A stretch of DNA of 10,509 bases, from the NCBI GenBank assembly GCA_964448305.1, contig CAYUWB010000033.1, positions 1-10,509 on the forward strand, written 5' to 3'. Position numbers and translations under genes: made by a program. The notes below the pieces were generated by a model that worked only from the letters and a program-made list of their open reading frames with translations, did no database searches and was not told the DNA's origin. This DNA comes from Thioglobus_C sp964448305 (lineage in GTDB: Bacteria > Pseudomonadota > Gammaproteobacteria > PS1 > Pseudothioglobaceae). This document shows, in pieces, positions 1 to 7,339 of this stretch (positions are counted from its first letter, which is position 1; every line of letters begins with the position of its first letter).

Positions 1-1166
1 ACAGTGATGTCAAAATTTTTCGCCTCTGCCATCAAATCCATCAGCACCTGGCCGAAGGATATTTCACCCAAAGATTTTTCAAACATAGGTTCGCAAATTC
101 TGCCGATAGCTTGTTCAAAGGCGACAACGTCTGTGCTAGCGCTTGCCCAACCGGACTCAATATAAGCACGAGCGACGCCATGATAGTCTTGGTTAAAAAA
201 GGCTAAAAAGATATCGGCAAGGAAATCTTTGTCTGCCTCGTTTAGCGTGCCCATAATGCCAAAGTCAACCCCAATATAGTTGCCATCGCTACCAACGAAG
301 ATATTGCCAGGATGCATATCAGCATGGAAAAAATTGTGTTTAAACACTTGAGTAAAAAAGATGATAACACCTTCTTCAGCTAATTTTTTGAGATCAACCC
401 CATCGGCCTTGAGTTGTTCAATGTCGCCAACCGGCGTGCCATAAATTCTCTCGGTGGTGAGCACGTTTTTGCTACACAGATCCCAATGCACTTTTGGCAC
501 ATAAAGCAGGTTTGAATTTTGAAAGTTATCCCGCAGTTGAGAGGCGTTATTGGCCTCATTAAGCATATCTAACTCATTTAAGATAATGGTTTCAAACTCT
601 GCGACAATTTCCAAAGGCCGTACTTTTTCACTGATTGGGTGTTTGCTAATTAGCCTAGCCAAAGCATACATAAGCGCAACATCACGTTTGATGATTTGAT
701 CAATATTAGGCCGTACCACTTTCACCACAACAGCTTCATCATTATGAGTAATGGCCGTATGTACTTGAGCAATAGAGGCTGAAGCAAGTGGCGCCTGATC
801 AAATTGTTTGAATAAGTTCTGTGTGCTATCACCCAGAGATTGTTCGATCATGTGCTTGGCCTCAGTCGAATCAAAGGCTGGACAGCTGTCTTGTAATTTT
901 GCCAGCTCATCGCCAATATCGTCTGGCAACAGGTCTCGCCTAGTAGAAAGTGTTTGTCCAAATTTAATAAAGATTGGCCCTAATTCTTCTAGTGCTAGGC
1001 GAATGCGTTCGCCTCGCGTGTATTGTTTGACTGGGAAATAATGCCAAGGAATTAAATATAAAAGCGGTTTAAAGCTTTTTAATAAAGGCGTAGATAAGAC
1101 CAGGCTGTCTAAGCGGTAGCGCATTAGAACACGAGAAATGCCAACAAACCGTATTAAACTGCGCAT
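1..1166 (-). CDS. ubiB: UbiB, ubiquinone biosynthesis ATPase/kinase-like protein (partial, C-terminus outside window)
   Basis: Member of the UbiB/ABC1/ADCK atypical kinase family, which supports ubiquinone synthesis at the inner membrane, probably as an ATPase that helps the lipid-soluble intermediates reach the Ubi enzymes. I translated 388 residues by hand without a frame break. The family-defining KxGQ motif is KFGQ at residues 68-71, followed by STRRDLLPDD. An Ala-rich loop, PLASASIAQVH, lies at about 126-136, the catalytic-loop-like HADMHPGN at 281-288, and the metal-binding DFG at 301-303. The usual length is near 545 residues, so about 160 residues including the C-terminal membrane segments lie beyond position 1. 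The ATG follows the ubiJ stop after 3 bases, and AGGT in the ubiJ end can serve as a weak ribosome site. The ubiE-ubiJ-ubiB order is the same as in E. coli and strongly supports the call. Confidence 0.95.
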   Translation of the reverse strand, partial: MRSLIRFVGISRVLMRYRLDSLVLSTPLLKSFKPLLYLIPWHYFPVKQYTRGERIRLALEELGPIFIKFGQTLSTRRDLLPDDIGDELAKLQDSCPAFDSTEAKHMIEQSLGDSTQNLFKQFDQAPLASASIAQVHTAITHNDEAVVVKVVRPNIDQIIKRDVALMYALARLISKHPISEKVRPLEIVAEFETIILNELDMLNEANNASQLRDNFQNSNLLYVPKVHWDLCSKNVLTTERIYGTPVGDIEQLKADGVDLKKLAEEGVIIFFTQVFKHNFFHADMHPGNIFVGSDGNYIGVDFGIMGTLNEADKDFLADIFLAFFNQDYHGVARAYIESGWASASTDVVAFEQAIGRICEPMFEKSLGEISFGQVLMDLMAEAKNFDIT

Positions 1167-1169
1167 TGT

Positions 1170-1670
1170 CTAAGACCTTTTGTTTTTAAACAGGGCGGAT
1201 TCTAACGGCGCAACAAACAAAGTGGCCAGTTCGTTTTTGATTGCTTCTAGCGGGTTATCAGAGGCTTTAAATTTTTTAGCCAATTTTCCCACTTGATGAG
1301 CAACAACATCACCAGTGTATTTAGACAACACTTCTTCAAAATCAATATCGATTTGTTGAAGCAGATCAACCAGTAGTTGCGCTGTTTTAACATCACCATG
1401 AATGATGATTTTGTCTTGGCGGAGTAATTCGGTTAAGTCCTCCCCTTGAAACAACGCTAAGAAAACGTTAGATTTGAGTTTGATATCAACATCAGCGCCA
1501 GCGTTTGTGTCGGTGGTGACAAAGATGCGATTATTGGTGCAAACAAAGTTAACGTCAAGCGGCAAATCTTCTAGAGAGAAGTATAGCGTTTTGCCGTTGA
1601 GCGTGCCTAGGTCGGCCTTGCCTTGGTCAATCAGATAGTTTAAGGCTTGTTCAAGCACAAAATGTTGCAT
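1170..1670 (-). CDS. ubiJ: UbiJ, SCP2-domain ubiquinone biosynthesis accessory factor
   Basis: Small soluble protein of the SCP2 (sterol carrier protein 2-like) family. In E. coli UbiJ binds the lipid intermediates and, with UbiK, assists the aerobic ubiquinone-synthesising complex. This product has 166 residues, shorter than the roughly 200 in E. coli. The SCP2-like part spans about residues 10-110, with alternating hydrophobic strands and the segment DVDIKLKSNVFLALFQGEDLTELL (about 60-84 by position) typical of the fold. The tail from about 120 is helical and charged, as expected for the coiled-coil region that contacts UbiK. Sequence conservation in this family is low, so the call rests mainly on its position between ubiE and ubiB plus the SCP2 pattern. 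It lies 6 bases after ubiE and 3 before ubiB, consistent with translational coupling; no strong ribosome site is visible. Confidence 0.88.
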   Translation of the reverse strand: MQHFVLEQALNYLIDQGKADLGTLNGKTLYFSLEDLPLDVNFVCTNNRIFVTTDTNAGADVDIKLKSNVFLALFQGEDLTELLRQDKIIIHGDVKTAQLLVDLLQQIDIDFEEVLSKYTGDVVAHQVGKLAKKFKASDNPLEAIKNELATLFVAPLESALFKNKRS

Positions 1671-1676
1671 GGTTTT

Positions 1677-2417
1677 TTAAACCTTGATGCCCTTATGCAA
1701 GGCAACAATACCACCTGAAAGGTTGTGATATTCGCAGAAACCAAAGCCCGCATCGAGCACCATAGATTTTAGGGTTTCTTGGTCGGGGTGTTTGCGAATG
1801 GATTCGGCTAAATATTGGTAAGAGTCTTCATCATCAGCAATAATGCCACCCAGTTTTGGCATCACATTAAAGGAATAAAAATCGTAGAATTTTTTCAAAA
1901 GCTCAGAGTCAGTTTTGGAAAACTCTAATATTAGTAAACAGCCACCAGGCTTCAAGATGCGATGCATTTCGGCAAGCGCTTGATCTTTGTCGGTAACGTT
2001 TCTAAGGCCAAAAGCAATACTAACACAATCAAAGGTGTTGTCAGCAAAAGGTATTTTTTGTGCATTGAGTTGAACAAATTCCACGCCAAAAACACCGTTA
2101 TTGATCAAGTTTTTTCTGCCTTCACCAAGCATGGCGGCGTTGATATCGCTTAAAATTACTTGGCCGCTATCGCCAACTTTTTTCCTAAATTCAATTGCTA
2201 AATCACCGGTGCCACCGGCAATATCTAACACTTTGTCGCCAGCTTTAACATTGCTTGATGCGATGGTGTAGCGTTTCCATAGACGGTGTGCACCGAACGA
2301 AAGTACGTCGTTCATCAGGTCGTATTTGCTAGCTACTGAATCAAAAACCCCTCTAACCAAGCCTTGCTTGTCATCAGCAGCAACATCTTTAAAGCCAAAG
2401 TGTGTGGTTTTTTCCAT
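1677..2417 (-). CDS. ubiE: UbiE, demethylubiquinone/demethylmenaquinone C-methyltransferase
   Basis: S-adenosylmethionine-dependent C-methyltransferase that methylates the ring of the ubiquinone precursor (and demethylmenaquinone where that pathway exists). The 246 residues match the family length (about 250). Visible family signatures are YDLMNDVLSFGAHRLWKR at about 32-49, the SAM-binding loop LDIAGGTGDLA at 64-74, the acidic residue ending strand 2 at D91, and the post-motif RILKPGG at about 153-159. The C-terminal YQYLAESIRKHPDQ is also typical. It starts 5 bases after the citrate synthase stop and no clear Shine-Dalgarno sequence is present, so translation probably depends on coupling. 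No menaquinone genes are visible nearby, so ubiquinone synthesis is the role the context supports; methylation of menaquinone cannot be judged from here. Confidence 0.96.
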   Translation of the reverse strand: MEKTTHFGFKDVAADDKQGLVRGVFDSVASKYDLMNDVLSFGAHRLWKRYTIASSNVKAGDKVLDIAGGTGDLAIEFRKKVGDSGQVILSDINAAMLGEGRKNLINNGVFGVEFVQLNAQKIPFADNTFDCVSIAFGLRNVTDKDQALAEMHRILKPGGCLLILEFSKTDSELLKKFYDFYSFNVMPKLGGIIADDEDSYQYLAESIRKHPDQETLKSMVLDAGFGFCEYHNLSGGIVALHKGIKV

Positions 2418-2422
2418 AAGAT

Positions 2423-3559
2423 TTATTTTGCTGGGTATTCTCTAAAATCACTGCCCGTGTAGATTTGGGTTGGTCTGAAAATACGGTTGTGGTGTACTTG
2501 TTCTCTCCAGTGTGCCAGCCAGCCTGCAGAGCGTGCAACTGCAAAAATCGGTGTGAATTGGTCGGTCGGTAAGTGTAATATTTCTGCATACAAAATACCC
2601 GAATAAAAGTCAACGTTTGGATAAACGCCTTTGACAGATAACAATTCTTCACAAACACGCTCCACCTCTAATGCGGTTTCGAAGCGTTTAGACAGAACGA
2701 CGCCTGTTTTGTTAACGTATTCTTCAATCATTTTTTGTAAAATAGTCGCGCGAGGATCTTTGACGCTGTATTCGCGATGACCCATGCCCCAGATTACTTG
2801 TTTATTTTTTAGGCGGTTTTCAATATAAGCGCGTGCATTTTTGGCCTCGCCAATCTCATCTAACATAGTAAGCACGTCTTCATTTGCGCCACCGTGTAGT
2901 GGTCCAGCCAATGTGCCAACTGCGGCTGACATTGCAGCAAATGGGTTGGTTAGCGTAGAAGCGGTTACCATAGCTGAAAAGGTCGAGGCATTAATCGTGT
3001 GTTCGGCATGCAAAATTAGACAGGCATCAAACAGTTTGACAATATCGTCACTTGGCTCTTTACCACAAAGCATGTGTAAGAAGTTTTGTGCATAACCCAT
3101 TGAGGTGTCTGGCGGTACAGGGTCATAACCATTACGAACATTTTCCCACATAGAGACCAGTGTAGCCGTTGTGGATAGAATATGAATCAGTGCATTTTGT
3201 GTTACTGCAGAGTCTGGTGTTGCAGCTTTAGCTTCTGGATAGAAAGTTGCCATTGAAGCGATTGCCATTTGCAAAACATTCATTGGGTGGCCTGTTGGCG
3301 GCAAAGACCACATCATCGTGCGAATATTAGACTTGACACGATAGTGGTTTTGCAACAAACACCGAAACTCTTCAAGCTCTTGTTGGTTAGGTAGTTCGCC
3401 ATGTAACAACAACATTGACGCCTCTTCGAAAGAAGAATTTTTAACCAAATCTTCAATAGAATAGCCTCGATAAGCCAAGATGCCATTTTCGCCATCAATT
3501 GAAGAGATAGAAGATTCTGTTGCTGGAACGCCAGCCAAACCGGGAACGTATTCAATCAT
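2423..3559 (-). CDS. gltA: Citrate synthase, short form (citrate/2-methylcitrate synthase family)
   Basis: Condenses oxaloacetate with acetyl-CoA to give citrate. At 378 residues it belongs to the short, usually dimeric group rather than the roughly 427-residue, NADH-inhibited hexameric GltA typical of enteric bacteria, and it lacks that N-terminal extension. Active-site features are visible: LHAEHTINAST at 183-193 (oxaloacetate-binding region), GPLHGGANE at 219-227 with catalytic His222, GMGHREY at 258-264 with His261, and NVDFYSG at 315-321 with catalytic Asp317. The C-terminal RIFRPTQIYTG carries the conserved Arg-Pro and Tyr. Position 263 is Glu where I expect Val in the common GHRVY motif. 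A 2-methylcitrate synthase cannot be excluded from sequence alone, but no prpB/prpD-type genes are adjacent. The gene begins 3 bases after erpA, without a clear ribosome site, and ends 5 bases before ubiE. Confidence 0.93.
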   Translation of the reverse strand: MIEYVPGLAGVPATESSISSIDGENGILAYRGYSIEDLVKNSSFEEASMLLLHGELPNQQELEEFRCLLQNHYRVKSNIRTMMWSLPPTGHPMNVLQMAIASMATFYPEAKAATPDSAVTQNALIHILSTTATLVSMWENVRNGYDPVPPDTSMGYAQNFLHMLCGKEPSDDIVKLFDACLILHAEHTINASTFSAMVTASTLTNPFAAMSAAVGTLAGPLHGGANEDVLTMLDEIGEAKNARAYIENRLKNKQVIWGMGHREYSVKDPRATILQKMIEEYVNKTGVVLSKRFETALEVERVCEELLSVKGVYPNVDFYSGILYAEILHLPTDQFTPIFAVARSAGWLAHWREQVHHNRIFRPTQIYTGSDFREYPAK

Positions 3560-3562
3560 AAT

Positions 3563-3916
3563 TTATACCGAAAAAGAAGAGCCACAACCGCAAGTGGTTT
3601 TGGCATTAGGATTGTGAATAATAAAGCGTGAACCTTGTAAGTCTTCTAGGTAGTCAACGGTTGCACCAATCAAATATTGATAGCTCATCGGATCAACAAC
3701 GAGACGCACACCATTTTTGTCAACAGTACTATCACCTTCTTTGTAATTTTCATCAAACGTGAACCCGTAAGAAAAACCAGAACAACCACCGCCAGTAATA
3801 TAGACGCGCAGTTTTAGGTCTTCGTTTTTTTCTTCAATAATCAAATCAGCCACTTTTTTAGCAGCAGAGTCGCTAAAAACAATATCAGCTTCTTCTAAAG
3901 CTTGTGCTGTATCCAT
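3563..3916 (-). CDS. erpA: ErpA, A-type iron-sulfur cluster carrier/insertion protein
   Basis: Small A-type carrier that receives Fe-S clusters from the scaffold and delivers them to target enzymes; in E. coli ErpA is essential for respiratory growth and isoprenoid synthesis. The 117 residues fit the family (about 114). The three cluster-binding cysteines are Cys45 in TGGGCSGF and Cys109 and Cys111 in TTCGCGSSF. The stretch LKLRVYITGGGCSGF and the ending NPNAKTTCGCGSSFSV closely resemble remembered E. coli ErpA, which favours ErpA over IscA or SufA. No iscS, iscU or suf gene is adjacent, which also fits ErpA. It has the best Shine-Dalgarno sequence in the operon (AAGGAG, 7 bases before the ATG), suggesting higher expression than its neighbours. 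It lies between argC and citrate synthase. Confidence 0.96.
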   Translation of the reverse strand: MDTAQALEEADIVFSDSAAKKVADLIIEEKNEDLKLRVYITGGGCSGFSYGFTFDENYKEGDSTVDKNGVRLVVDPMSYQYLIGATVDYLEDLQGSRFIIHNPNAKTTCGCGSSFSV

Positions 3917-3923
3917 AATTTGT

Positions 3924-3929
3924 CTCCTT
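3924..3929 (-). promoter_or_regulatory. Strong Shine-Dalgarno sequence of erpA
   Basis: AAGGAG lies 7 bases upstream of the erpA ATG and touches the argC TAA stop. Other junctions in this gene run have weak or no such site, so erpA may be translated independently of coupling and at a higher rate. Confidence 0.8.
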
Positions 3930-4957
3930 TAAGGCAGTAAGCCAATTTGCTCTAGACCTAGCCCTTCATCCATGCCAAACATGATATTCATGTTTTGTAT
4001 TGCTTGCCCTGATGCGCCTTTAACTAAATTATCAATCACCGACATAATAACCAACTTGTTGCTATTTGGTATTTTCTGAACAGCAATTTGACAGAAGTTA
4101 GATGACTTAACACTACGTGTTTCAGGGCAACCTTCAGCGAGTATTTTAACAAATTGCTCATTAGAATAGGCTTGTGTAAAAAATGGCATTACATCGGTAT
4201 TGGCATCGAGCAAATCAACATACAGTGTAATGTGCATGCCACGAATCATTGGCACCAAGTGAGGCACAAAGGTGAGACCAACTTCTTCACCAGCTATTTT
4301 TTCTAGTTCTTGTTTGATTTCAGGGTAGTGTCGATGACCACTCACACCATAGGCTTTCATGGTTTCGCTGGTTTCACACAATAACATGGCTTGGTTGGCG
4401 CCTCGCCCTGCACCACTTACGCCCGATTTGCAGTCAGCAACAATATTGGATAAATCGATTAATTTATTATCGATTAAAGGTTTAATAGCCAACTGTAATG
4501 CAGTTGGATAACAACCTGGGTTGGCAATGAGTTCGGCTTGTTTAATTTGTTCACGGTTATTTTCTGACAACCCGTATACCGCCTTAGACAATAATTCAGA
4601 CTGGGTGTGCTCCATGCCGTACCACTTCGACCATTCGGTTGCATCAGTGATTCGAAAATCTGCACCAAGATCAATAACCTTAATGCCTTTTTTAATAAAT
4701 TTTCCCGCACCTTCCATGGCAACCCCGTGAGGCGTGGCAAAGAAAACCACGTCACAATCATTTAACGAGTCATCGTCTGGCAGTGAAAAGCTCAAATCGG
4801 TCTGACCAAGTAATGATGGGAAAATACTATCAACTCGTTTGCCGTTAAGTGAACGAGAGCTAATGGCTACTACCTCCACCTCTTTGTGGTTGTGTAATAA
4901 TCGTAATAGTTCAACACCGGTATAGCCTGTGCCACCAATAATGCCTGCTTTAATCAT
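3929..4957 (-). CDS. argC: ArgC, N-acetyl-gamma-glutamyl-phosphate reductase
   Basis: Third step of arginine synthesis: NADPH-dependent reduction of N-acetylglutamyl phosphate to the semialdehyde, in the cytosol. The 342 residues match type 1 ArgC (about 335-345). The N-terminus has the dinucleotide-binding loop GIIGGTGYTGVELLRLL at 5-21. The catalytic cysteine is Cys149 in the family signature NPGCYPTA. CKSGVSGAGRGA at 176-187 and GHRHYPEI at 207-214, which holds the conserved active-site histidine, are also typical. The ending of about 25 residues (VDNLVKGASGQAIQN-type block) is the usual NADP/oligomer region of the family. It lies 14 bases after accC and 12 before erpA; no other arg gene or ARG box is visible here, so specific arginine control is not evident. 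The ribosome site is weak (TTGGA). Confidence 0.97.
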   Translation of the reverse strand: MIKAGIIGGTGYTGVELLRLLHNHKEVEVVAISSRSLNGKRVDSIFPSLLGQTDLSFSLPDDDSLNDCDVVFFATPHGVAMEGAGKFIKKGIKVIDLGADFRITDATEWSKWYGMEHTQSELLSKAVYGLSENNREQIKQAELIANPGCYPTALQLAIKPLIDNKLIDLSNIVADCKSGVSGAGRGANQAMLLCETSETMKAYGVSGHRHYPEIKQELEKIAGEEVGLTFVPHLVPMIRGMHITLYVDLLDANTDVMPFFTQAYSNEQFVKILAEGCPETRSVKSSNFCQIAVQKIPNSNKLVIMSVIDNLVKGASGQAIQNMNIMFGMDEGLGLEQIGLLP

Positions 4958-4971
4958 AATATATCCAATCT

Positions 4972-6324
4972 CTAGTGAGACTCTCCCAGCATTTTTTCAA
5001 GATAATGAATGTTGAATCCGCCTTCGCGAAAAGTCTCATCTTCCATAATACGAGCCTGTAGTGGAATGTTGGTTTTAATGCCGTCAATTACCATTTCGTC
5101 TAAGGCATTTTGCATTTTTATAATCGCACCAAGTCGTGTATCGGCAAAAGTAATTACTTTGCCAATCATTGAGTCATAATGCGGTGGCACCGTGTAACCA
5201 TTGTAAACATGTGAGTCTACACGCACACCTAAACCACCAGCAACATGGTATTGGGTAATCTTGCCAGGTGACGGCATAAAGTTATTTGGATCTTCTGCAT
5301 TGATACGGCACTCCACTGCATAGCCTTTAATCTCAACATCATCCTGCGTAAAGGATAACATTTGGCCATCAGCAATCATGATTTGCTCACGCACAATATC
5401 AACCCCAGTAATCATCTCAGTCACCGGGTGCTCTACTTGAACACGCGTGTTCATTTCAATGAAATAAAACTCATCATTCTCAAATAAAAATTCGAACGTG
5501 CCCGCACCTCGGTAATTAATGGCTTTACACGCCTTGGCACAAATGGTGCCAATTTTATTGCGTAGTTCTGGGGTAATACCTGGTGCAGGCGCTTCTTCTA
5601 CTACTTTTTGGTGACGACGCTGCATTGAACAATCGCGCTCACCCAAGTGAACTGCATTGCCATGCTCATCAGCCAGCACTTGAATCTCAACATGTCGAGG
5701 CGTGGTGAGGAATTTCTCCATATAGACTTCTGCATTACCAAAAAAGCTTAAACCTTCAGACTTAGCAAGCTCAATTGAGCCAAGCAAGTCTTCTTCTTTT
5801 TCTACCACCTGCATGCCGCGGCCACCACCACCACCAGAAGCTTTAACAATAATAGGCAAGCCAATACTACGAGCAAGCTCCATGTTTTCAATAGCATTGT
5901 CACCTAGTCCACCATCAGAGCCTGGCACACAAGGCACACTAGATTTTTGCATGGCTTTAATGGCTGCGACTTTATCGCCCATCATGCGAATATTCTCAGC
6001 ACGAGGGCCAATAAAAATAAAGCCGCTTTCTTCAACACGCTGTACAAAATCTGCACTTTCAGATAGGAACCCATAACCAGGATGGATGGCATCTGCGTGT
6101 GTCACTTCGGCCGCACTAATCAGCGCAGGAATATTTAAATAACTGTCTGTTGAAGGATGCGGACCAATACAAACGGCTTCATCTGCCAGACGTACGTGTT
6201 TTAAGTCTTTATCAGCTGTTGAATAAACCGCAACTGTTTTGATGCCGAGCTCTTTACAAGCACGCAAGATGCGCAGCGCAATTTCACCACGATTGGCAAT
6301 TAAAACTTTTTGGATTTTATTCAT
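4972..6324 (-). CDS. accC: AccC, biotin carboxylase subunit of acetyl-CoA carboxylase
   Basis: ATP-dependent carboxylation of the biotin carried by AccB, the first half of malonyl-CoA formation for fatty acid synthesis. At 450 residues it is essentially the E. coli length (449). The N-terminal biotin carboxylase domain starts with VLIANRGEIALRI. The ATP-grasp domain has Lys118, Lys161 followed by the glycine-rich loop ASGGGGGRG, HLGERDCSMQRRHQK with Lys240, the metal ligands Glu278 and Glu290, and the catalytic block NTRVQVEHPVTE with Arg294 and Glu298; these are the known E. coli residues with an offset of two. ECRINAEDP begins the C-terminal domain. Its ATG overlaps the accB TGA in an ATGA arrangement, so the two subunits are translationally coupled, which would support balanced production. 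All catalytic residues are intact. Confidence 0.98.
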   Translation of the reverse strand: MNKIQKVLIANRGEIALRILRACKELGIKTVAVYSTADKDLKHVRLADEAVCIGPHPSTDSYLNIPALISAAEVTHADAIHPGYGFLSESADFVQRVEESGFIFIGPRAENIRMMGDKVAAIKAMQKSSVPCVPGSDGGLGDNAIENMELARSIGLPIIVKASGGGGGRGMQVVEKEEDLLGSIELAKSEGLSFFGNAEVYMEKFLTTPRHVEIQVLADEHGNAVHLGERDCSMQRRHQKVVEEAPAPGITPELRNKIGTICAKACKAINYRGAGTFEFLFENDEFYFIEMNTRVQVEHPVTEMITGVDIVREQIMIADGQMLSFTQDDVEIKGYAVECRINAEDPNNFMPSPGKITQYHVAGGLGVRVDSHVYNGYTVPPHYDSMIGKVITFADTRLGAIIKMQNALDEMVIDGIKTNIPLQARIMEDETFREGGFNIHYLEKMLGESH

Positions 6325-6779
6325 TGAATTACAATCAAGGTTTGGCCAAACTCAACAGCATCACCGTCATTGCATAAAATTTCTGTCACTGTGCCTGATT
6401 GGTCGGCTTCAATTTGGTTCATGATTTTCATCGCCTCAACGATACAAATTGTATCGCCTTGATTAACATGCTGTCCAACTTTAACAAAAGCCTCAGAAGT
6501 TGGTGATGCCGCGCCATAATAAGTGCCGACCATTGGTGAGGTGATTGGGTGGCCATCAACACTTGGTGCTGATGCTTCGGTGGCTGTATCCGCCACTACT
6601 GGTGCTGCTGCAACGGGCGCCGCCGCAGCAGGCACAGCCATAGCAACGGGCGCTGCCGCTACAGGTGCATCGCCATAGCGCGAGATACGAACAGACTCCT
6701 CACCTTCAACAATTTCAATCTCTGCCATGCCAGACTGTTCTAACAGCTCCATTAATTTTTTTACTTTGCGAATATCCAT
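6321..6779 (-). CDS. accB: AccB, biotin carboxyl carrier protein of acetyl-CoA carboxylase
   Basis: Carries the covalently bound biotin between AccC and the AccA/AccD carboxyltransferase. The 152 residues are close to the E. coli length (156). The N-terminus (1-35, MDIRKVKKLMELLEQSG) is the conserved helix that holds AccB to AccC. A Pro-Ala-Val-rich flexible linker runs from about 38 to 75. The biotinyl domain follows from about 77, with SPMVGTYYGAASP and the attachment site EAMKIMNQIEAD, where Lys118 is the biotinylated residue. GGGGAAGG just upstream of the ATG is a good ribosome site with a short spacer. It follows aroQ by 16 bases and overlaps accC by 4. The aroQ-accB-accC order is common in Gammaproteobacteria. 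I see no accA or accD here. Confidence 0.98.
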   Translation of the reverse strand: MDIRKVKKLMELLEQSGMAEIEIVEGEESVRISRYGDAPVAAAPVAMAVPAAAAPVAAAPVVADTATEASAPSVDGHPITSPMVGTYYGAASPTSEAFVKVGQHVNQGDTICIVEAMKIMNQIEADQSGTVTEILCNDGDAVEFGQTLIVIQ

Positions 6780-6795
6780 CTACCTTCCCCTGTGT

Positions 6796-7233
6796 TTATG
6801 TTTGTATGTGTTTAATTGCTGCGTTCATTGCGAATTCGTAGCCTTGTGCGCCAAAGCCAGAAATCACCCCTTGTGCAATGTCTGAAAAATAGGACTTAGA
6901 GCGAAACTCCTCTCGTTTGTATACGTTTGAGAGGTGTATTTCTGTGAACGGTATATCAACCGATAGCACTGCATCGCGTAGTGCTACTGAAGTATGCGTG
7001 AACGCCGCAGGATTGATAATAATGTATTTAACGCCGTCTTTGTGTGCTTGATGAATGCGTTCAATTAGCCCAACTTCAGCGTTGTCCTGATGATGGCCAA
7101 GCGTTAGTCCGGCTTGTGTTGCCATTTCGGTGACGAGATTAACAATGTCGTCTAGAGTTTGTGCGCCATAATGGTCTGGCTCGCGCGTGCCTAGCATATT
7201 AAGGTTTGGGCCGTTGAGTAACAAGATATCCAT
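6796..7233 (-). CDS. aroQ: AroQ, type II 3-dehydroquinate dehydratase
   Basis: Third step of the shikimate pathway: dehydration of 3-dehydroquinate to 3-dehydroshikimate, by a small dodecameric enzyme. The 145 residues fit the type II family. The opening LLLNGPNLNMLGTREPDHYG carries the catalytic Arg17 and Tyr22 on the flexible lid. Asn74 in the INPAAFTH block and His80 are the other active-site residues, and EIHLSNVYKREEFR provides His100 and Arg111. All are intact. It is unrelated in fold to type I AroD. The ATG has no clear Shine-Dalgarno sequence; the preceding bases are CTGGTTGTAAATA. It is the first gene of the tightly packed run leading to ubiB and is separated from dsbD by 106 bases that hold a possible promoter but no terminator. 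Confidence 0.97.
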   Translation of the reverse strand: MDILLLNGPNLNMLGTREPDHYGAQTLDDIVNLVTEMATQAGLTLGHHQDNAEVGLIERIHQAHKDGVKYIIINPAAFTHTSVALRDAVLSVDIPFTEIHLSNVYKREEFRSKSYFSDIAQGVISGFGAQGYEFAMNAAIKHIQT

Positions 7234-7263
7234 TATTTACAACCAGAGCGTTAAATAAAGTTG

Positions 7264-7291
7264 ATTTTACCACCAACATCACAGATGTTAG
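7264..7291 (-). promoter_or_regulatory. Possible sigma-70-type promoter for the aroQ-to-ubiB gene run
   Basis: In the gap between dsbD and aroQ, reading the minus strand, there is an extended -10 TGGTAAAAT (TAAAAT at 7264-7269) with a weak -35 CTAACA (7286-7291) at 16 bases. The transcript would start about 25 bases before aroQ. A 6-base inverted repeat, AACATC/GATGTT (7275-7280 and 7284-7289), overlaps the spacer and -35. The -35 match is 4 of 6, so this is a candidate only; read-through from dsbD is an alternative, since I see no terminator in the gap. Confidence 0.35.
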
Positions 7292-7339
7292 AAGGCTTTA
7301 TCGGCACTTTAACTACAAAATCTTGTTTCTTTTTAAGCT

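Noticed and set aside
808..1041. Plus-strand open frame of 77 codons
   Set aside because: It lies fully inside the well-supported ubiB coding sequence on the other strand and has no family resemblance.
1..1166. Possibility that ubiB is a pseudogene
   Set aside because: The frame is open from 1166 to the window edge with KxGQ, HADMHPGN and DFG intact; it is incomplete only because the window ends.
2389..2658. Minus-strand open frame of 89 codons overlapping ubiE and citrate synthase
   Set aside because: It is an out-of-frame reading of the citrate synthase end; the citrate synthase frame carries the conserved motifs.
7275..7289. Inverted repeat AACATC/GATGTT as a terminator after dsbD
   Set aside because: The stem is only 6 bp, weak in G+C, and no T-tract follows on the minus strand.
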